Below, piece after piece: positions 24,680 to 33,929 of a stretch of DNA of 64,000 nucleotides. The translations under genes were made by a program, and so were the position numbers. How positions within the stretch are numbered: the stretch's first letter is position 1; each line of letters begins with the position of its first letter. This DNA comes from JALYYC01 sp039922495 (GTDB lineage Bacteria > Chloroflexota > Dormibacteria > CF-121), in assembly GCA_039922495.1 (NCBI GenBank), contig JBDTEO010000024.1, forward strand, positions 34,060 to 98,059, read 5' to 3'. The notes under the pieces were generated by a model. That model was given only the letters and a program-made list of their open reading frames with translations, was not told the origin of the DNA and searched no databases.

Positions 24680-24749
24680 GTGGCAATCTTCGCACCTCCT
24701 GGCGCGGATCTGGCAGCATGGGGCGTCGTCAGTCTGCGCGCCGTCCACG

Positions 24750-24791
24750 GCGTAACAAGCGCGTAACGCCCTGGTGAATCGCGTGTTACGC
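24750..24791. promoter_or_regulatory. Inverted repeat with GCGTAAC copies upstream of dinB and a secreted-protein gene
   Basis: GCGTAACA (24750-24757) is repeated inverted as TGTTACGC (24784-24791), with another direct GCGTAAC copy at 24761-24767. It lies in the 263-base divergent gap between dinB and the protein at 24943, a plausible operator position. No LexA box of the common types was recognised in this gap. Confidence 0.4.
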
Positions 24792-24942
24792 GCGTGACAC
24801 GGCGATATGATGCCTCCGCTGGCTAGGCCCGCCGGCGCTCCTGAGTCGCGTCCCATCGAACCGATCCACTCCCAACCCCTCCTTCCGGCGGGCCCGCTTC
24901 ACTTTCACGCAAGGACCCTTTCTGGGCCACGTTGCGGGACAA

Positions 24943-25701
24943 ATGGGACGCATCATCACCGTGGTGGTCGGCATCGCGTCCTGCCTCGTGCTCTGGCAAA
25001 GTGGCGCGCTGAGCTCGCTGCTGCCACCGCAATCCGCGGTCGCACCGATTGACCCCGGTCCCGTCATCGGCCGCAGCGGTGACGCCATGCGCACCCTCAA
25101 GAGCCTTCATGTGACCATCCGCGGCACGTTGCTGCTGAACGGCCTTGCCGGGATCCAGCTCACCGGGTCAGGAGATTTTACCTATCCCCACGACGAAACC
25201 CTGTCGCTCCAGCTGTCGGTTCCGTCCTCGCAGGCCGGCCAACCGGACGCGGTCGTCGCCGTCAACGAGCGGATCGAGAACGGCCGCGAGTTCGTCCAGC
25301 TGCCGGCCCAGGGTACGGCCTGGAAGGACGTGACCAACGACCAGAAGGGGCAATTGATCCCGGGCATGGACCCGATCAGCAACCTCGACTTTGCTCACGC
25401 CTTCCGTGCCTCCGACGATCTGGGCGACATCACCATGGATAACATCACCGTCCACCACTTCTCCTTGAACGTCGATCCGGGCAAGTATGTCGAGGAGTTG
25501 AAGAGCGAGCCGCAGGGCGGGCTGACGCCGGAGGCCGAGGCGATGCTAACCGCAGCCGGGATCCAGGTCGAGCTGTGGATCTCGCCGTCGGACGCCTATA
25601 TTCACCAGATGAAGGTCACCATGACCACGGCGCAGTTCAGCTGGAACCTGACCTACCAGTACTCGCGCTTCGTCAGCGGCGGTGGCGCCACCGGCGTCTA
25701 A
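24943..25701 (+). CDS. Secreted or lipid-anchored protein, LppX/LprG-like fold
   Basis: A 252-residue protein. The N-terminus (IITVVVGIASCLVLWQSGAL) is a signal peptide or anchor; Cys14 in IASC is a weak lipobox. The rest fits the LppX_LprAFG pattern of beta-rich lipid-carrier lipoproteins: MRTLKSLHVTIRGTLLLNG, GSGDFTYP, a middle VVAVNERIENGREFVQLP, ITVHHFSLNVDPGKYVEELK and a late VELWISPSDAYIHQMKVTM. It resembles the protein at 45784-46470 in layout. Its stop overlaps the convergent small HTH-like gene by four bases. Confidence 0.6.
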   Translation: MGRIITVVVGIASCLVLWQSGALSSLLPPQSAVAPIDPGPVIGRSGDAMRTLKSLHVTIRGTLLLNGLAGIQLTGSGDFTYPHDETLSLQLSVPSSQAGQPDAVVAVNERIENGREFVQLPAQGTAWKDVTNDQKGQLIPGMDPISNLDFAHAFRASDDLGDITMDNITVHHFSLNVDPGKYVEELKSEPQGGLTPEAEAMLTAAGIQVELWISPSDAYIHQMKVTMTTAQFSWNLTYQYSRFVSGGGATGV

Positions 25702-25985
25702 ACGCCGACCTTCTCGCGCTCGCGCTGCCGGTCTTTCTCGGGCGGGTGGTTCGCGTACTCCCGGAGATCCTCCTCCTTCAGGTGCCCGGCGGCCATCAGC
25801 AACTCGATGTAGGTGACGCCCAGGTGGGGCGCGGCCCGCCGGAGAACCCAGGGCGGCGGATTCTCCTTGTTCTTGTTGACCGCCTGGTAAAAGTAGATCT
25901 GGTTCAGGTCGCAGCGGACCGCGAGCCGATGCAAGGAAATGTTCTGCTCGCGACATTTGCGCTTCAGATACTCGCGGAAGTCCAC
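25698..25985 (-). CDS. Small HTH (XRE-like) protein
   Basis: The 95-residue product begins MDFREYLKRKCREQNISLHRLAVRCDL, then NQIYFYQAVNKNKENPPP and HLGVTYIELLMAAGHL. This looks like a five-helix XRE/Cro-type HTH domain, with helix 2 and 3 around SLHRLAVRCDL..IYFYQAV. The C-terminal 20 residues are strongly charged. It is likely a small DNA-binding regulator; targets are unknown. Convergent with the LppX-like gene. Confidence 0.6.
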   Translation of the reverse strand: MDFREYLKRKCREQNISLHRLAVRCDLNQIYFYQAVNKNKENPPPWVLRRAAPHLGVTYIELLMAAGHLKEEDLREYANHPPEKDRQREREKVGV

Positions 25986-26015
25986 CCGGCCCCTACCTCC
26001 TGCCCAGACGGCGAC

Positions 26016-26813
26016 CTATTCGGGCGACGTGACCTCATTATAGGTACCAACCGGGGGTGATTTGGGCAGGAGGGATCCGACGATCGCCGGCAGCTCCCTG
26101 AGCCGCTCGATGACGAAGTCGGCGACCCCAAGATCCTCCTCCTGGCGCCACTCGCGGAGCAGGACGGCCCGCATCCCGAGCGCCTTCGGACCCTGGACGT
26201 CCTCTTTCACCCGGTCGCCGACAAAGAGCGTTTCCGCGGCGTCGACGCCGAGTTGTCGCAGCGCATCCCGGTAGATGCGGGGGTCCGGCTTGCGGATGCC
26301 GACGGCGGAGGAGAAGGTGAGCGCCATGAAGTAGGGCGCGAGCTGAAGGGCGGACACCTGCCGCCGCATCAGGTTGGGGCGGTAGGCGGCGTTCGAGACG
26401 ATGCCCAGGCGAAGCCCGGCCTGGCGCAGCCACTCCAGGGTCGAGACGACGTCCGGGCCGGGGTGGACGCTGTTCAACCAGCCATCCTGCTCGATCTCCA
26501 TCACGCGCTCGATGACCTCCGGCTGCAGCTCGAGTCCGAGGGCCCGCAGGGCACGGTCGTAAATTTCGGCGATCTCGACTTCCTCCGGGTGCCCCAGCGC
26601 GTAATCCTGCTGGATCGCATCATCGACCACCTTCGAGACCCGCTCGATCAAGACCTCGGCGCGTGGGATCTCGGCCGAGATGGTCTCCGCGAGCAGCCGG
26701 TTGACCTGTTGGTAGGCGGAGATCAGCGCTGAATGTGGCCGCTCGTCGAAATGGATCAGGGTGTGGCCGTAGTCGAAGAGCACCGCCTTCAGCGGGGGCG
26801 CCCAGTCGCTCAC
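26016..26813 (-). CDS. HAD-superfamily hydrolase
   Basis: A 265-residue HAD phosphatase-like protein. Motif I is KAVLFDYGHTLIHFD, where the nucleophile Asp is present but the usual second Asp is replaced (DYG rather than DxD). Motif II is LGIVSNAAY, and motifs III/IV are GIRKPDPRIYRDALRQL and ETLFVGDRVKEDVQGPKALGM. Loss of the second Asp, also seen in haloacid-dehalogenase branches, leaves the reaction open. The GTG at 26813 overlaps the nfo stop as GTGA, so the pair is coupled. The longer upstream frame lies inside nfo and is discarded. Confidence 0.85.
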   Translation of the reverse strand: MSDWAPPLKAVLFDYGHTLIHFDERPHSALISAYQQVNRLLAETISAEIPRAEVLIERVSKVVDDAIQQDYALGHPEEVEIAEIYDRALRALGLELQPEVIERVMEIEQDGWLNSVHPGPDVVSTLEWLRQAGLRLGIVSNAAYRPNLMRRQVSALQLAPYFMALTFSSAVGIRKPDPRIYRDALRQLGVDAAETLFVGDRVKEDVQGPKALGMRAVLLREWRQEEDLGVADFVIERLRELPAIVGSLLPKSPPVGTYNEVTSPE

Positions 26814-27664
26814 GCCAGCGAGCGCAGCGTGGTCAGATTCTCGAGGCCTTCCAGCATCTCGTCGCCCGGCGTCTCGAGCACGAAGGCGCAATGCGCAAAC
26901 GGTTCGTAGGTCAACAAGGCGCGAAACCCCTCGATCCCGACGTTCCCCCGGCCGATCTGGGCATGGCGGTCCGCCTTGCCCCCCAGCGTCACGGTGGTGT
27001 CGTTGCAGTGACAGGCGCGCACCCGCGGCGCGGGGATGATGGCGGTCAGCGCTTCCAGGGTTTTGGTCATCCCCGCCGCGCCGGCGACGTCATAGCCGGA
27101 GGCATAGACATGGGCGGTATCAACGCAGATGCCGAGCCGCTCCGCATGCTGGGGAAGCCGCCCGAGGATCTGGGCGAGGTCTTCGAAACTGGCCCCGACA
27201 TAGGCGCCGCCGCCCGAGGAGGTCTCCAGCAGGCAGACCGTGGGGCTCGAGGCGGTCGCGGTCAGCACCTCGTCCAGAGCCGCCACGACACGGTCGATGC
27301 CGGCCTGCGCCCCGTCGCCCATGTGACTGCCGACGTGGGTCACCACGTAGGCGCAACCATAGGATTCGGCGCGCACGAGCTCCGCCGCCAACGCCGTGCG
27401 CGACTTCTTTTGAAAGTTCGGATTCGGTCCCGCCAGGTTGATCAGGTACATCGCGTGCGTCAGGGCCGGCCGCACGTCGAGCTCCTGGAGTGACCGCTTG
27501 AACGCCGCCGTCGCCTTCGGATCGACCGCTGCCGAGCGCCAGGCGCTGGGGTTGTCGGTGAAGATCTGCACCGATTTCAGCTCGAGGGCGCGAATCATCT
27601 CGACGGCCTTCTCGAGACCGCGACCGGTCCGCATGTGCATCCCGATGCGCCGCCCCGTTGCCAC
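26810..27664 (-). CDS. nfo: Endonuclease IV (AP endonuclease)
   Basis: The 284-residue enzyme incises DNA at abasic sites during base-excision repair. Endonuclease IV signatures include IGMHMRTGRGLEKAVEMIR, LKSVQIFTDNPSAWR, THAMYLINLAGPN, YVVTHVGSHMGDG, VCLLETSSGGGAYVG, GICVDTAHVYASGYD, VRACHCNDTTVTLGGKADRH and FVLETPGDEM. These supply the His, Glu and Asp ligands of the trinuclear zinc site. The GTG start at 27664 is the first usable. Together with dinB it adds a DNA-damage theme to this stretch. Confidence 0.92.
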   Translation of the reverse strand: MATGRRIGMHMRTGRGLEKAVEMIRALELKSVQIFTDNPSAWRSAAVDPKATAAFKRSLQELDVRPALTHAMYLINLAGPNPNFQKKSRTALAAELVRAESYGCAYVVTHVGSHMGDGAQAGIDRVVAALDEVLTATASSPTVCLLETSSGGGAYVGASFEDLAQILGRLPQHAERLGICVDTAHVYASGYDVAGAAGMTKTLEALTAIIPAPRVRACHCNDTTVTLGGKADRHAQIGRGNVGIEGFRALLTYEPFAHCAFVLETPGDEMLEGLENLTTLRSLA

Positions 27665-27698
27665 AAAAAATCATTCTAGGAGCCCGTAAACTTGACGT

Positions 27699-28280
27699 AT
27701 GTTTGACCTGCGGGCCTTCTCCGTCGGGCCGTACGACAACAACGTCTACATCCTGAGTGACCCCCGGATCCGCGAGGCGCTCCTCATCGATGCGGCGAAC
27801 GATGCGCCGCGCATCATCCGGGAGCTGAACGGCCTTGCCATCAGTCACATCCTGACCACGCACGGCCATGCCGACCATGTCCAGGCGGTCGAGCGCGTCA
27901 GGCGTGACACCTCGGCGCGCTTCACCTGTCACGCGGCCGATGGGCCGCTGATGCCGATCCCGCCGGATGTCGAGGCGCGGGACGGCGATCGCTTTCGCTT
28001 TGGCGATTACGAAGTCCGGACGCTCCATACGCCCGGCCACACGCCGGGCAGCCTGTGTTTTTTGATCGAGGATCACCTGTTCACGGGCGACACCCTGTTT
28101 CCTGGCGGTCCTGGCAACACCCAGGGGTCGGGAGCCAGTTTCCGAACGATCATCGAGAGCCTCCAAACCCGGCTCTTGGTGCTGCCGGACGACACACGCG
28201 TGCTTCCCGGCCACGGCAAGCCCACTACGGTCGGCGCCGAGCGGCCCCAGCTGGACGCGTGGATCGAGCGCGGCTGGTGA
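27699..28280 (+). CDS. MBL-fold hydrolase, glyoxalase II-like
   Basis: A 193-residue metallo-hydrolase with THGHADHVQAVE (HxHxDH), HTPGHTPGSLCFLIEDHLFTGDTLF and a late VLPGHGKPTT. This is the set of zinc ligands of glyoxalase II/RNase-Z-type folds. The small size, lacking the C-terminal helical substrate domain of glyoxalase II, fits the broad YcbL-like group. A GTGA overlap couples it to the GH31 gene. The substrate is unknown. Confidence 0.88.
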   Translation: MFDLRAFSVGPYDNNVYILSDPRIREALLIDAANDAPRIIRELNGLAISHILTTHGHADHVQAVERVRRDTSARFTCHAADGPLMPIPPDVEARDGDRFRFGDYEVRTLHTPGHTPGSLCFLIEDHLFTGDTLFPGGPGNTQGSGASFRTIIESLQTRLLVLPDDTRVLPGHGKPTTVGAERPQLDAWIERGW

Positions 28281-30538
28281 CCCCGCTCGCGCAACCGGCG
28301 CGGCCGGCGACCGACTTTGTCCCGCGCGATCCGGTCGCCATCAGGCGGGTGCGGTCCGTGCGCCGCTCGGGTTCGGCGGTTCGGGTCCAGGCGGAGGACG
28401 ATCGTGGCGGCTCGGTCGCGATCGAGATTCGGGTGATCTCGGAGCGGATCTGGCGCGTCCATATCGGCGCCGGGTCGCAGCGGCCGTCACGGCTCGTTGA
28501 CGAGATGCCAATGGCCGAGGCCACACTCGAGGAGCGGCCGGAGGGTTGGTCCGTCAGCAGCGGTGCCGCCACGCTGGAGATCGACCGAGAGCCCTACCGG
28601 CTCCGCCTGAAAGACGGATCGGGGCGCGAGCGGTTTGTCGAGGAGCCGCATGACCGGGATATCCGTGGCAACTACCATCACCCGCCGTCGGGCGCGTCGC
28701 GAGGGCTTCGCTGGCTGACGGCGAGCCTGCGAATCGATGAGGCGCTCTTCGGCCTCGGCGAGCATTTCGGCGCGCTCGACCGGCGCGGGCAGGCGTTCGC
28801 GTCCTGGACCGTCGACGCCTTCGGGGTGCGCAGCGATCGGGCCTACAAGAACGTGCCCCTGCTCCTGAGCACCCAAGGGTATGCGGTCTTCTTCGACATG
28901 ACGGCGCCGCTGTATTACGACCTGGGACAGACCTCCGTCGCCGCCTGGCAGGTCACCGCCCGGGCCAACCACCTCCGCGCCTATCTGATCCTCGGTGACG
29001 ACGTCCCCGGCCTGATGGCCGGCTATCACGCGCTCACCGGCGCCCCCGCGGTCCCGCCCGCGTGGTCGTTCGGGCTCTGGATGAGCCGCTGGGGGTATCG
29101 CACCCGGGAGGAGGTGATGACCGTGGCCCGGCGGCTGCGCGAGGAGCGCGTGCCTTGCGACGTGATCCACATCGACCCGTACTGGATGCGGTACCACGAA
29201 GGGCATCACGGCGACTTCACCTGGGACGAGGTCGCCTTTCCCGATCCGCCCGGCATGATCGCGGAACTGAAGGCGATGGGCTTTCGCCTCAGCCTCTGGG
29301 AAAGTCCCTACGTGCCGTTGGACTCGGCGATGTACGAGGAGGGACATCGAGCCGGCTTTCTCCTCGTCGACCGCCAGGGCACACCAGCGCTGGTCCACGG
29401 ATTCGCGAAGCCGAGCGCGGCGGTCGACTTCACCAACCCGGCGGCGGTCGACTGGTTCAAGCAAAAAAATCGGGCGCTGCTGCAGAGTGGTGTGGCCGTG
29501 ATGAAGACGGATTTCGCCGAGGACATGCCCGCCGATGCAGTGGCCCACGACGGCACGCCGGCGGAGGAGCTGCACAATCTCTACCCCCTGCTGTACCAGC
29601 GTGCCGTCTTCGAGGTCACTGAGGAGGTGCACGGGTACGGGATCGTGTGGGGCCGGTCGGGGTACGCCGGATCGCAACGGTACCCGGTGCAGTGGGGTGG
29701 CGATCCGGGCTGCACCTTTACGGACATGGCGGCCAGCCTCCGGGGAGCGTTGAGCTGGATCCTGTCGGGGCTGGCGTTCAGCAGTTTTGACATGGGCGGG
29801 TTCTTCGGCATTCCAACCCTGACCGATCCCCCGAGCCCGGAACTCTACGTGCGCTGGTCACAGATGGGGTTGCTCTTCTCACACGCCCGCGCCCATGGCC
29901 ATACCGCGCCGCGCGAGCCGTGGGCCTACGGCGAGCCGGCGCTCACGATCTTCCGCCGTTATGCGCAGCTGCGCTACCAGCTCCTTCCCTACCTGGTTGG
30001 TGCGGCGCGGCGGGCACCCGTGGGACCGCCGCTGGCGCGTCCGCTGCTCTATGACTATTTCAGCGACCGGACCACGCACCACGTCGACGATCAGTACCTG
30101 CTCGGCCCGGACTTGCTGGTGGCGCCGATGTTCAAGCCCCGCGGCGCGCGTGACGTCTACCTGCCGGCGGGCAGCTGGTACGACTTCTGGACGGACGGCC
30201 GGCTCGAGGGCGGTCGCTGGCATCGGGTCGAGGCCGAGCTGGAAACCCTGCCGCTCTACGTCAAAGGCGGTGCCGTGCTGCCGATGGGGCCGCCGCTCCA
30301 ATACTCCGAAGAACATCCCTGGGAGCCGCTCGCTTTCCACCTTTACCCCGGCGGCGACCCTGTCCGGGAGTTCGAGACCCAGGCCGGCCCGGAACGCCGG
30401 TCGTTCCGCCTGACCCAGGAGGGCGGACGGATCCTCCTGGAAAGCGCCCAGCCCGGCGCCGAGGCGGCCATCGTCCATCTGCCCGGCGGGCCGATCGAGG
30501 GACGGCTGGGCCGGCCGATCAGCCTGCCTTCGGCCTGA
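28277..30538 (+). CDS. Glycoside hydrolase family 31 (alpha-xylosidase/alpha-glucosidase-like)
   Basis: A 753-residue GH31 enzyme. The N-terminal beta-sandwich includes FGLGEHFGALDRRGQ and KNVPLLLS. In the (beta/alpha)8 barrel the nucleophile is Asp412 in VMKTDFAEDMP, and the acid/base is Asp476 in SQRYPVQWGGDPGC. C-terminal beta domains contain DLLVAPMFKP and LPAGSWYDFW. KTDF..E is the pattern of the YicI alpha-xylosidase side of GH31. No signal peptide is seen, so it is probably intracellular. GTG 28277 overlaps the MBL-hydrolase stop. Confidence 0.92.
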   Translation: MTPLAQPARPATDFVPRDPVAIRRVRSVRRSGSAVRVQAEDDRGGSVAIEIRVISERIWRVHIGAGSQRPSRLVDEMPMAEATLEERPEGWSVSSGAATLEIDREPYRLRLKDGSGRERFVEEPHDRDIRGNYHHPPSGASRGLRWLTASLRIDEALFGLGEHFGALDRRGQAFASWTVDAFGVRSDRAYKNVPLLLSTQGYAVFFDMTAPLYYDLGQTSVAAWQVTARANHLRAYLILGDDVPGLMAGYHALTGAPAVPPAWSFGLWMSRWGYRTREEVMTVARRLREERVPCDVIHIDPYWMRYHEGHHGDFTWDEVAFPDPPGMIAELKAMGFRLSLWESPYVPLDSAMYEEGHRAGFLLVDRQGTPALVHGFAKPSAAVDFTNPAAVDWFKQKNRALLQSGVAVMKTDFAEDMPADAVAHDGTPAEELHNLYPLLYQRAVFEVTEEVHGYGIVWGRSGYAGSQRYPVQWGGDPGCTFTDMAASLRGALSWILSGLAFSSFDMGGFFGIPTLTDPPSPELYVRWSQMGLLFSHARAHGHTAPREPWAYGEPALTIFRRYAQLRYQLLPYLVGAARRAPVGPPLARPLLYDYFSDRTTHHVDDQYLLGPDLLVAPMFKPRGARDVYLPAGSWYDFWTDGRLEGGRWHRVEAELETLPLYVKGGAVLPMGPPLQYSEEHPWEPLAFHLYPGGDPVREFETQAGPERRSFRLTQEGGRILLESAQPGAEAAIVHLPGGPIEGRLGRPISLPSA

Positions 30539-31049
30539 CGAACACCTCCGAGGCGACCACAATCCGCTCCGTCCGGCTGTTGGGGATATGGATGCGGACC
30601 CCGGGATGCGCGGTCGTGCCGAACTCCCAGCCGTCGAGGTAGCAGGCTCGAATCTCCGCGATCGTCGTGGCGGCAAGGGTGCTGCTGCCGTTCGTCATCC
30701 AGACCGTGGGGTTCCGAGCGGTCGCGTACCCGAGCCCCACCTCGGTCCCGCTGTCACGGAAAAACTGCAGCTCGCCGAGCGAGGCACCGGGGTCGAGCAG
30801 GTCGTTGAGACTCTCGGCGATCTGCTGCAGCGTTGCCATCCGGCCCTCGGCCACCGTGGTTCGCACCTGCATCCGCGTCTTCAGATGTCGGCTGCGGTCG
30901 CGTTTCTTTACCTCGCTGGCAACCTGTTGGACCTGTGCCCGCAGGCGTGCCAGTGCGGATTCGAGCGGGACCATCTCGGCCATGATCGCGCGCAATCGCT
31001 GCTCCAGCTCGCCATCGCTTGCCTGGTCGAGGGGGCCTGGATCCGCCAT
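30519..31049 (-). CDS. Hypothetical protein with N-terminal coiled coil (176 aa)
   Basis: Residues about 8-50 form a coiled coil (LEQRLRAIMAEMVPLESALARLRAQVQQVASEV pattern), followed by a basic segment and a small alpha/beta domain (LGYATARNPTVWMTNG, EIRACYLDGWEFGTTAHPGVRIHIPN). No family is recognised. It overlaps the 3' end of the GH31 gene by 20 bases (convergent) and is divergent from the thymidine kinase gene, with only about 25 bases between starts. Confidence 0.68.
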   Translation of the reverse strand: MADPGPLDQASDGELEQRLRAIMAEMVPLESALARLRAQVQQVASEVKKRDRSRHLKTRMQVRTTVAEGRMATLQQIAESLNDLLDPGASLGELQFFRDSGTEVGLGYATARNPTVWMTNGSSTLAATTIAEIRACYLDGWEFGTTAHPGVRIHIPNSRTERIVVASEVFVRPKAG

Positions 31050-31074
31050 TGCCCATAATTATTCCGTGATCCAC

Positions 31075-32241
31075 ATGAAATACCGTGAGGACCGGGAACG
31101 GCGCCACCTCGGGTCGCTCACGGTCTATGCCGGGCCGACCCACTCGGGCAAGACAAAAAAGCTCGAGGGCGAGGCCGAGCGCGCGGAGCGGCAGGGTCGC
31201 CGAATGCAGCGCCTGGCGTCAGCCCCGCACGCGGACCGGCTGCTGGACGACCTTAAGGGGCAGACCGAGCTGGTCTTGATCGACGATGGCCAGCGTTACG
31301 ATAGCCGGTTGCTCGAGGTGACCGATGAACTGGCGACAGCGCATCGCGTGGATGTCGTCGTCGCCGGCTGGGAGCTCGATTACAGCAGCCAGCCTCAGGG
31401 TCCCATGCCGGCCTTGCTGTGCACCGCGGACCTGGCGGTCAAGCTCGATGATGGCGTCTGCGCCAAGCCGGGTTGTCGGAACCTTGCCAGCCGGACGCAG
31501 CGCTTTCTGGGCGCCGACGGTCGTGACGAGCGCTTTCTCCCGGTGTGCCGGCGGCATCACACCGCGTGGGCGCGCAGCGCCGATTTCCAGGAAGGTTGGT
31601 TCGAGGAACCGTCCGGGAGCCTGGACCTGATCAGCGGCTGCATGTTCAGCGGCAAGACGCAGGAGCTGATCAGGCGCTTGGACCAGGAGCGCTATGCCGG
31701 CGCGCCGATCCAGGCGTTCAAGCCGGCCCTCGACGATCGCTACGCCATCGAGGCGGTCGCCTCGCACCGGGCGGTCCGCTTCCCGGCGATCGCGGTCCCC
31801 GATACCGCGGCCATCGACGCGCAGCTCCGTCCGGACACCCGGGTGGTCGGCATCGACGAGGCCCAGTTCTTCGGCGAGGAGATCGTCCCGTTGGTCAACC
31901 GCCTGGCCGACCGCGGCCTGCATGTCATCGTCGCGGGACTTGACCTGGACTTCCTCAACCGGCCATTCGGGCCGATGCCGCTGCTGGCGGCCCACGCCGA
32001 CCGGCTGACCAAGCTCCAGGCGTCGTGCCAGTACCCTAATTGCGGCTCGCATCACGCCAGTCGCACCCAGCGGTTGGTCGATGGGCGGCCCGCGCCGGCC
32101 GATGGGCCGCTGCTGGTCATCGGCGGGTCGTCGAGCTACGAGGCGCGGTGCCGGCACCATCACCGCCTGGGGGTCGCCGGGTCCGAGGAGCCAACGCCGA
32201 TCGGCGTGGTCGACGAACTGACCCTGGAGATCGAGGGCTAA
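31075..32241 (+). CDS. tdk: Tandem thymidine kinase: two fused type II TK domains
   Basis: A 388-residue protein, twice the normal TK length. The C-terminal half (from about 181) is a complete TK1-type kinase: Walker A GCMFSGKT (188-195), catalytic DEAQFF with Glu262, GLDLDFLNRPFGPMP, zinc ligands Cys318/323/359 and a His at 361-362. The N-terminal half repeats the pattern: P-loop GPTHSGKT (20-27), DDGQ with Asp71 in place of the catalytic Glu, GWELDYSSQPQGPMPALL, Cys129/134/158 and His161, but it is shorter between P-loop and DDGQ. Shared ADL/ADR..KL and ASRTQR blocks show an internal duplication. GTG 31066 is an alternative start. Confidence 0.87.
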   Translation: MKYREDRERRHLGSLTVYAGPTHSGKTKKLEGEAERAERQGRRMQRLASAPHADRLLDDLKGQTELVLIDDGQRYDSRLLEVTDELATAHRVDVVVAGWELDYSSQPQGPMPALLCTADLAVKLDDGVCAKPGCRNLASRTQRFLGADGRDERFLPVCRRHHTAWARSADFQEGWFEEPSGSLDLISGCMFSGKTQELIRRLDQERYAGAPIQAFKPALDDRYAIEAVASHRAVRFPAIAVPDTAAIDAQLRPDTRVVGIDEAQFFGEEIVPLVNRLADRGLHVIVAGLDLDFLNRPFGPMPLLAAHADRLTKLQASCQYPNCGSHHASRTQRLVDGRPAPADGPLLVIGGSSSYEARCRHHHRLGVAGSEEPTPIGVVDELTLEIEG

Positions 32242-33929
32242 CCGACTTCGAGACGCTCCAGCCGCACGGCGCTGATCAACAGCCCGAGCGCACCGGCCGC
32301 GACCGCGCCGCCGCCCGAGAGGAGCAACGCCGCCAGCCAGGTGGTTGCCAGCGGCAGCCGAGTCGCGCTGGCGAGCGCGATGGCCACCGCCATCAGCAGC
32401 GCGCTGGCGCCGACCACCACCATAAAGCCCACCATCCCGAGCAGGCCGGCAATCGGGTGGAGCATCCGGCGGACGTCGGTCCAGTCGAAGCGCGCGAAAA
32501 TGGTGCCGATGCCAACCATCAACGTCGTCACGGCGATCGCCTGCACGATTGCCAGGCCGGTCGCCGTGACCGCCCACAACCAGCCTGGATGCACCAGAGC
32601 CTCGGTGACCGCGGCCGCGATCGTCACCGCGGCGACGGTTGGCAGGGCGGTCGACCAGCATTTCGCCTGCAGCATGCGCAGGAAGCTGTTGGGGGAGGCC
32701 GCGTAAATCCAGATGCTCTGGCCCTCGAGGCTGACGGCGGTCAGCCCCAGCGCGCTGCTCAGCGAGAGGAGAAGGATCCAGGATGGAAGGAGGGCCAGCA
32801 TGGCCCCGACCGGGCCCGCGCCCAGCGACTGGACCGAGGCCAGCAGGCGTGACGAGCGAAAGCCAAAGAGGACGAAGAGGAAGATCACGGGCATGGCGAA
32901 GCGCGCCAACTGGGCGATGTCCCGTGTGCGCATCCGCCAGTCCTTGAGGACGATGGCGGAGACCACCGGATGGAGCAGGGGGATGGACCGGCCCGGGCGC
33001 GCGCCCGCCGGCGTGGTTCCGCGGCGTCGTCGTGGCGGGACGGCGGCGATCCACCCGGCGAGGTAGAGGCGGCCGCTCAATCGGGCGCCAAGCGCGAAGA
33101 GGCCGACCGAGAACGCCAACAGGAGCCCCCCCCATTCGATCGCGGACGGCCATTGACCTGTCACGATGGCGCCGGCAAACCGGCCGGCCCAACCGGGCGG
33201 AAGCCAGGGACTCGTCGCCAGCGGCAGATCCGGGAGCGACGGGGCCCCCGGGCGGCGCGCGCGCAGGCCGGGATCTCGCAGCGCCGGGTTGAAGAGGAAG
33301 TTGAGGAGGTTGATGCCAAGCGCGAGCGCCAGGCTCAGCACGGTCACGATCTCCTTCCCCCGGCCAACCGGAATGAAGCGGACAAGGAACAGCGTGGCGA
33401 GCGAGATGATCACCACGGGAAAAACCGGATAGAGAAGGAAGAGCGCGGTGAAGCCGATCAGGATCATCGGATTCCCGGTGCCGATCGACCACACCACCAG
33501 GCTGGGAAGGGTGAACAACAGGCTCAGCAGCAGCAGCCGTAAGAACTGGACCACCATCCGGCCGGCCAGCACCGCTTCCACGGGCCGGGGCGAGGAGAGC
33601 AGCAGGTCGAGATCGGGGTTCAAGAGCAGCGCATTGAGACTGAAGACCAGGCTCGAGAAGACGAGGATGCCGGTGTAGGCGAAGAAGGCGAGGCTGAAGA
33701 GATGCGCGGGGTCGAGTTGAAAGCTGAAGCGGTGCGATGCGCGCAGCGCGAGCACCGTGACGAAGGCCTCCCACGCCCACAACAGCACCAGGATGAGGAT
33801 GCCGAACGCCACCGCCACGAGGCGCCCGGGCTTGCGGCTCCTCAGCGTCTGGTTGACGAACATCGTGAGCTGAGTGCGCCAGAGCAGCAGGCCAAGCCGG
33901 ACTCCGCCGCCGAGGTGCCGGCCGCTCAC
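32238..33929 (-). CDS. ABC-2-like exporter permease
   Basis: A 563-residue integral membrane protein with about twelve hydrophobic segments (for example LVAVAFGILILVLLWAWEAFV, VQFLRLLLLSLLFTLPSLV, MVGFMVVVGASALLMAVAIAL). It starts inside the end of the ATPase gene (ATGA overlap), so the two encode one ABC transporter. Conserved stretches such as NALLLNPDLDLLLSSPRP are found in large ABC-2-type permeases. The cargo is unknown. The stop overlaps the convergent thymidine kinase stop. Confidence 0.85.
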   Translation of the reverse strand: MSGRHLGGGVRLGLLLWRTQLTMFVNQTLRSRKPGRLVAVAFGILILVLLWAWEAFVTVLALRASHRFSFQLDPAHLFSLAFFAYTGILVFSSLVFSLNALLLNPDLDLLLSSPRPVEAVLAGRMVVQFLRLLLLSLLFTLPSLVVWSIGTGNPMILIGFTALFLLYPVFPVVIISLATLFLVRFIPVGRGKEIVTVLSLALALGINLLNFLFNPALRDPGLRARRPGAPSLPDLPLATSPWLPPGWAGRFAGAIVTGQWPSAIEWGGLLLAFSVGLFALGARLSGRLYLAGWIAAVPPRRRRGTTPAGARPGRSIPLLHPVVSAIVLKDWRMRTRDIAQLARFAMPVIFLFVLFGFRSSRLLASVQSLGAGPVGAMLALLPSWILLLSLSSALGLTAVSLEGQSIWIYAASPNSFLRMLQAKCWSTALPTVAAVTIAAAVTEALVHPGWLWAVTATGLAIVQAIAVTTLMVGIGTIFARFDWTDVRRMLHPIAGLLGMVGFMVVVGASALLMAVAIALASATRLPLATTWLAALLLSGGGAVAAGALGLLISAVRLERLEVG

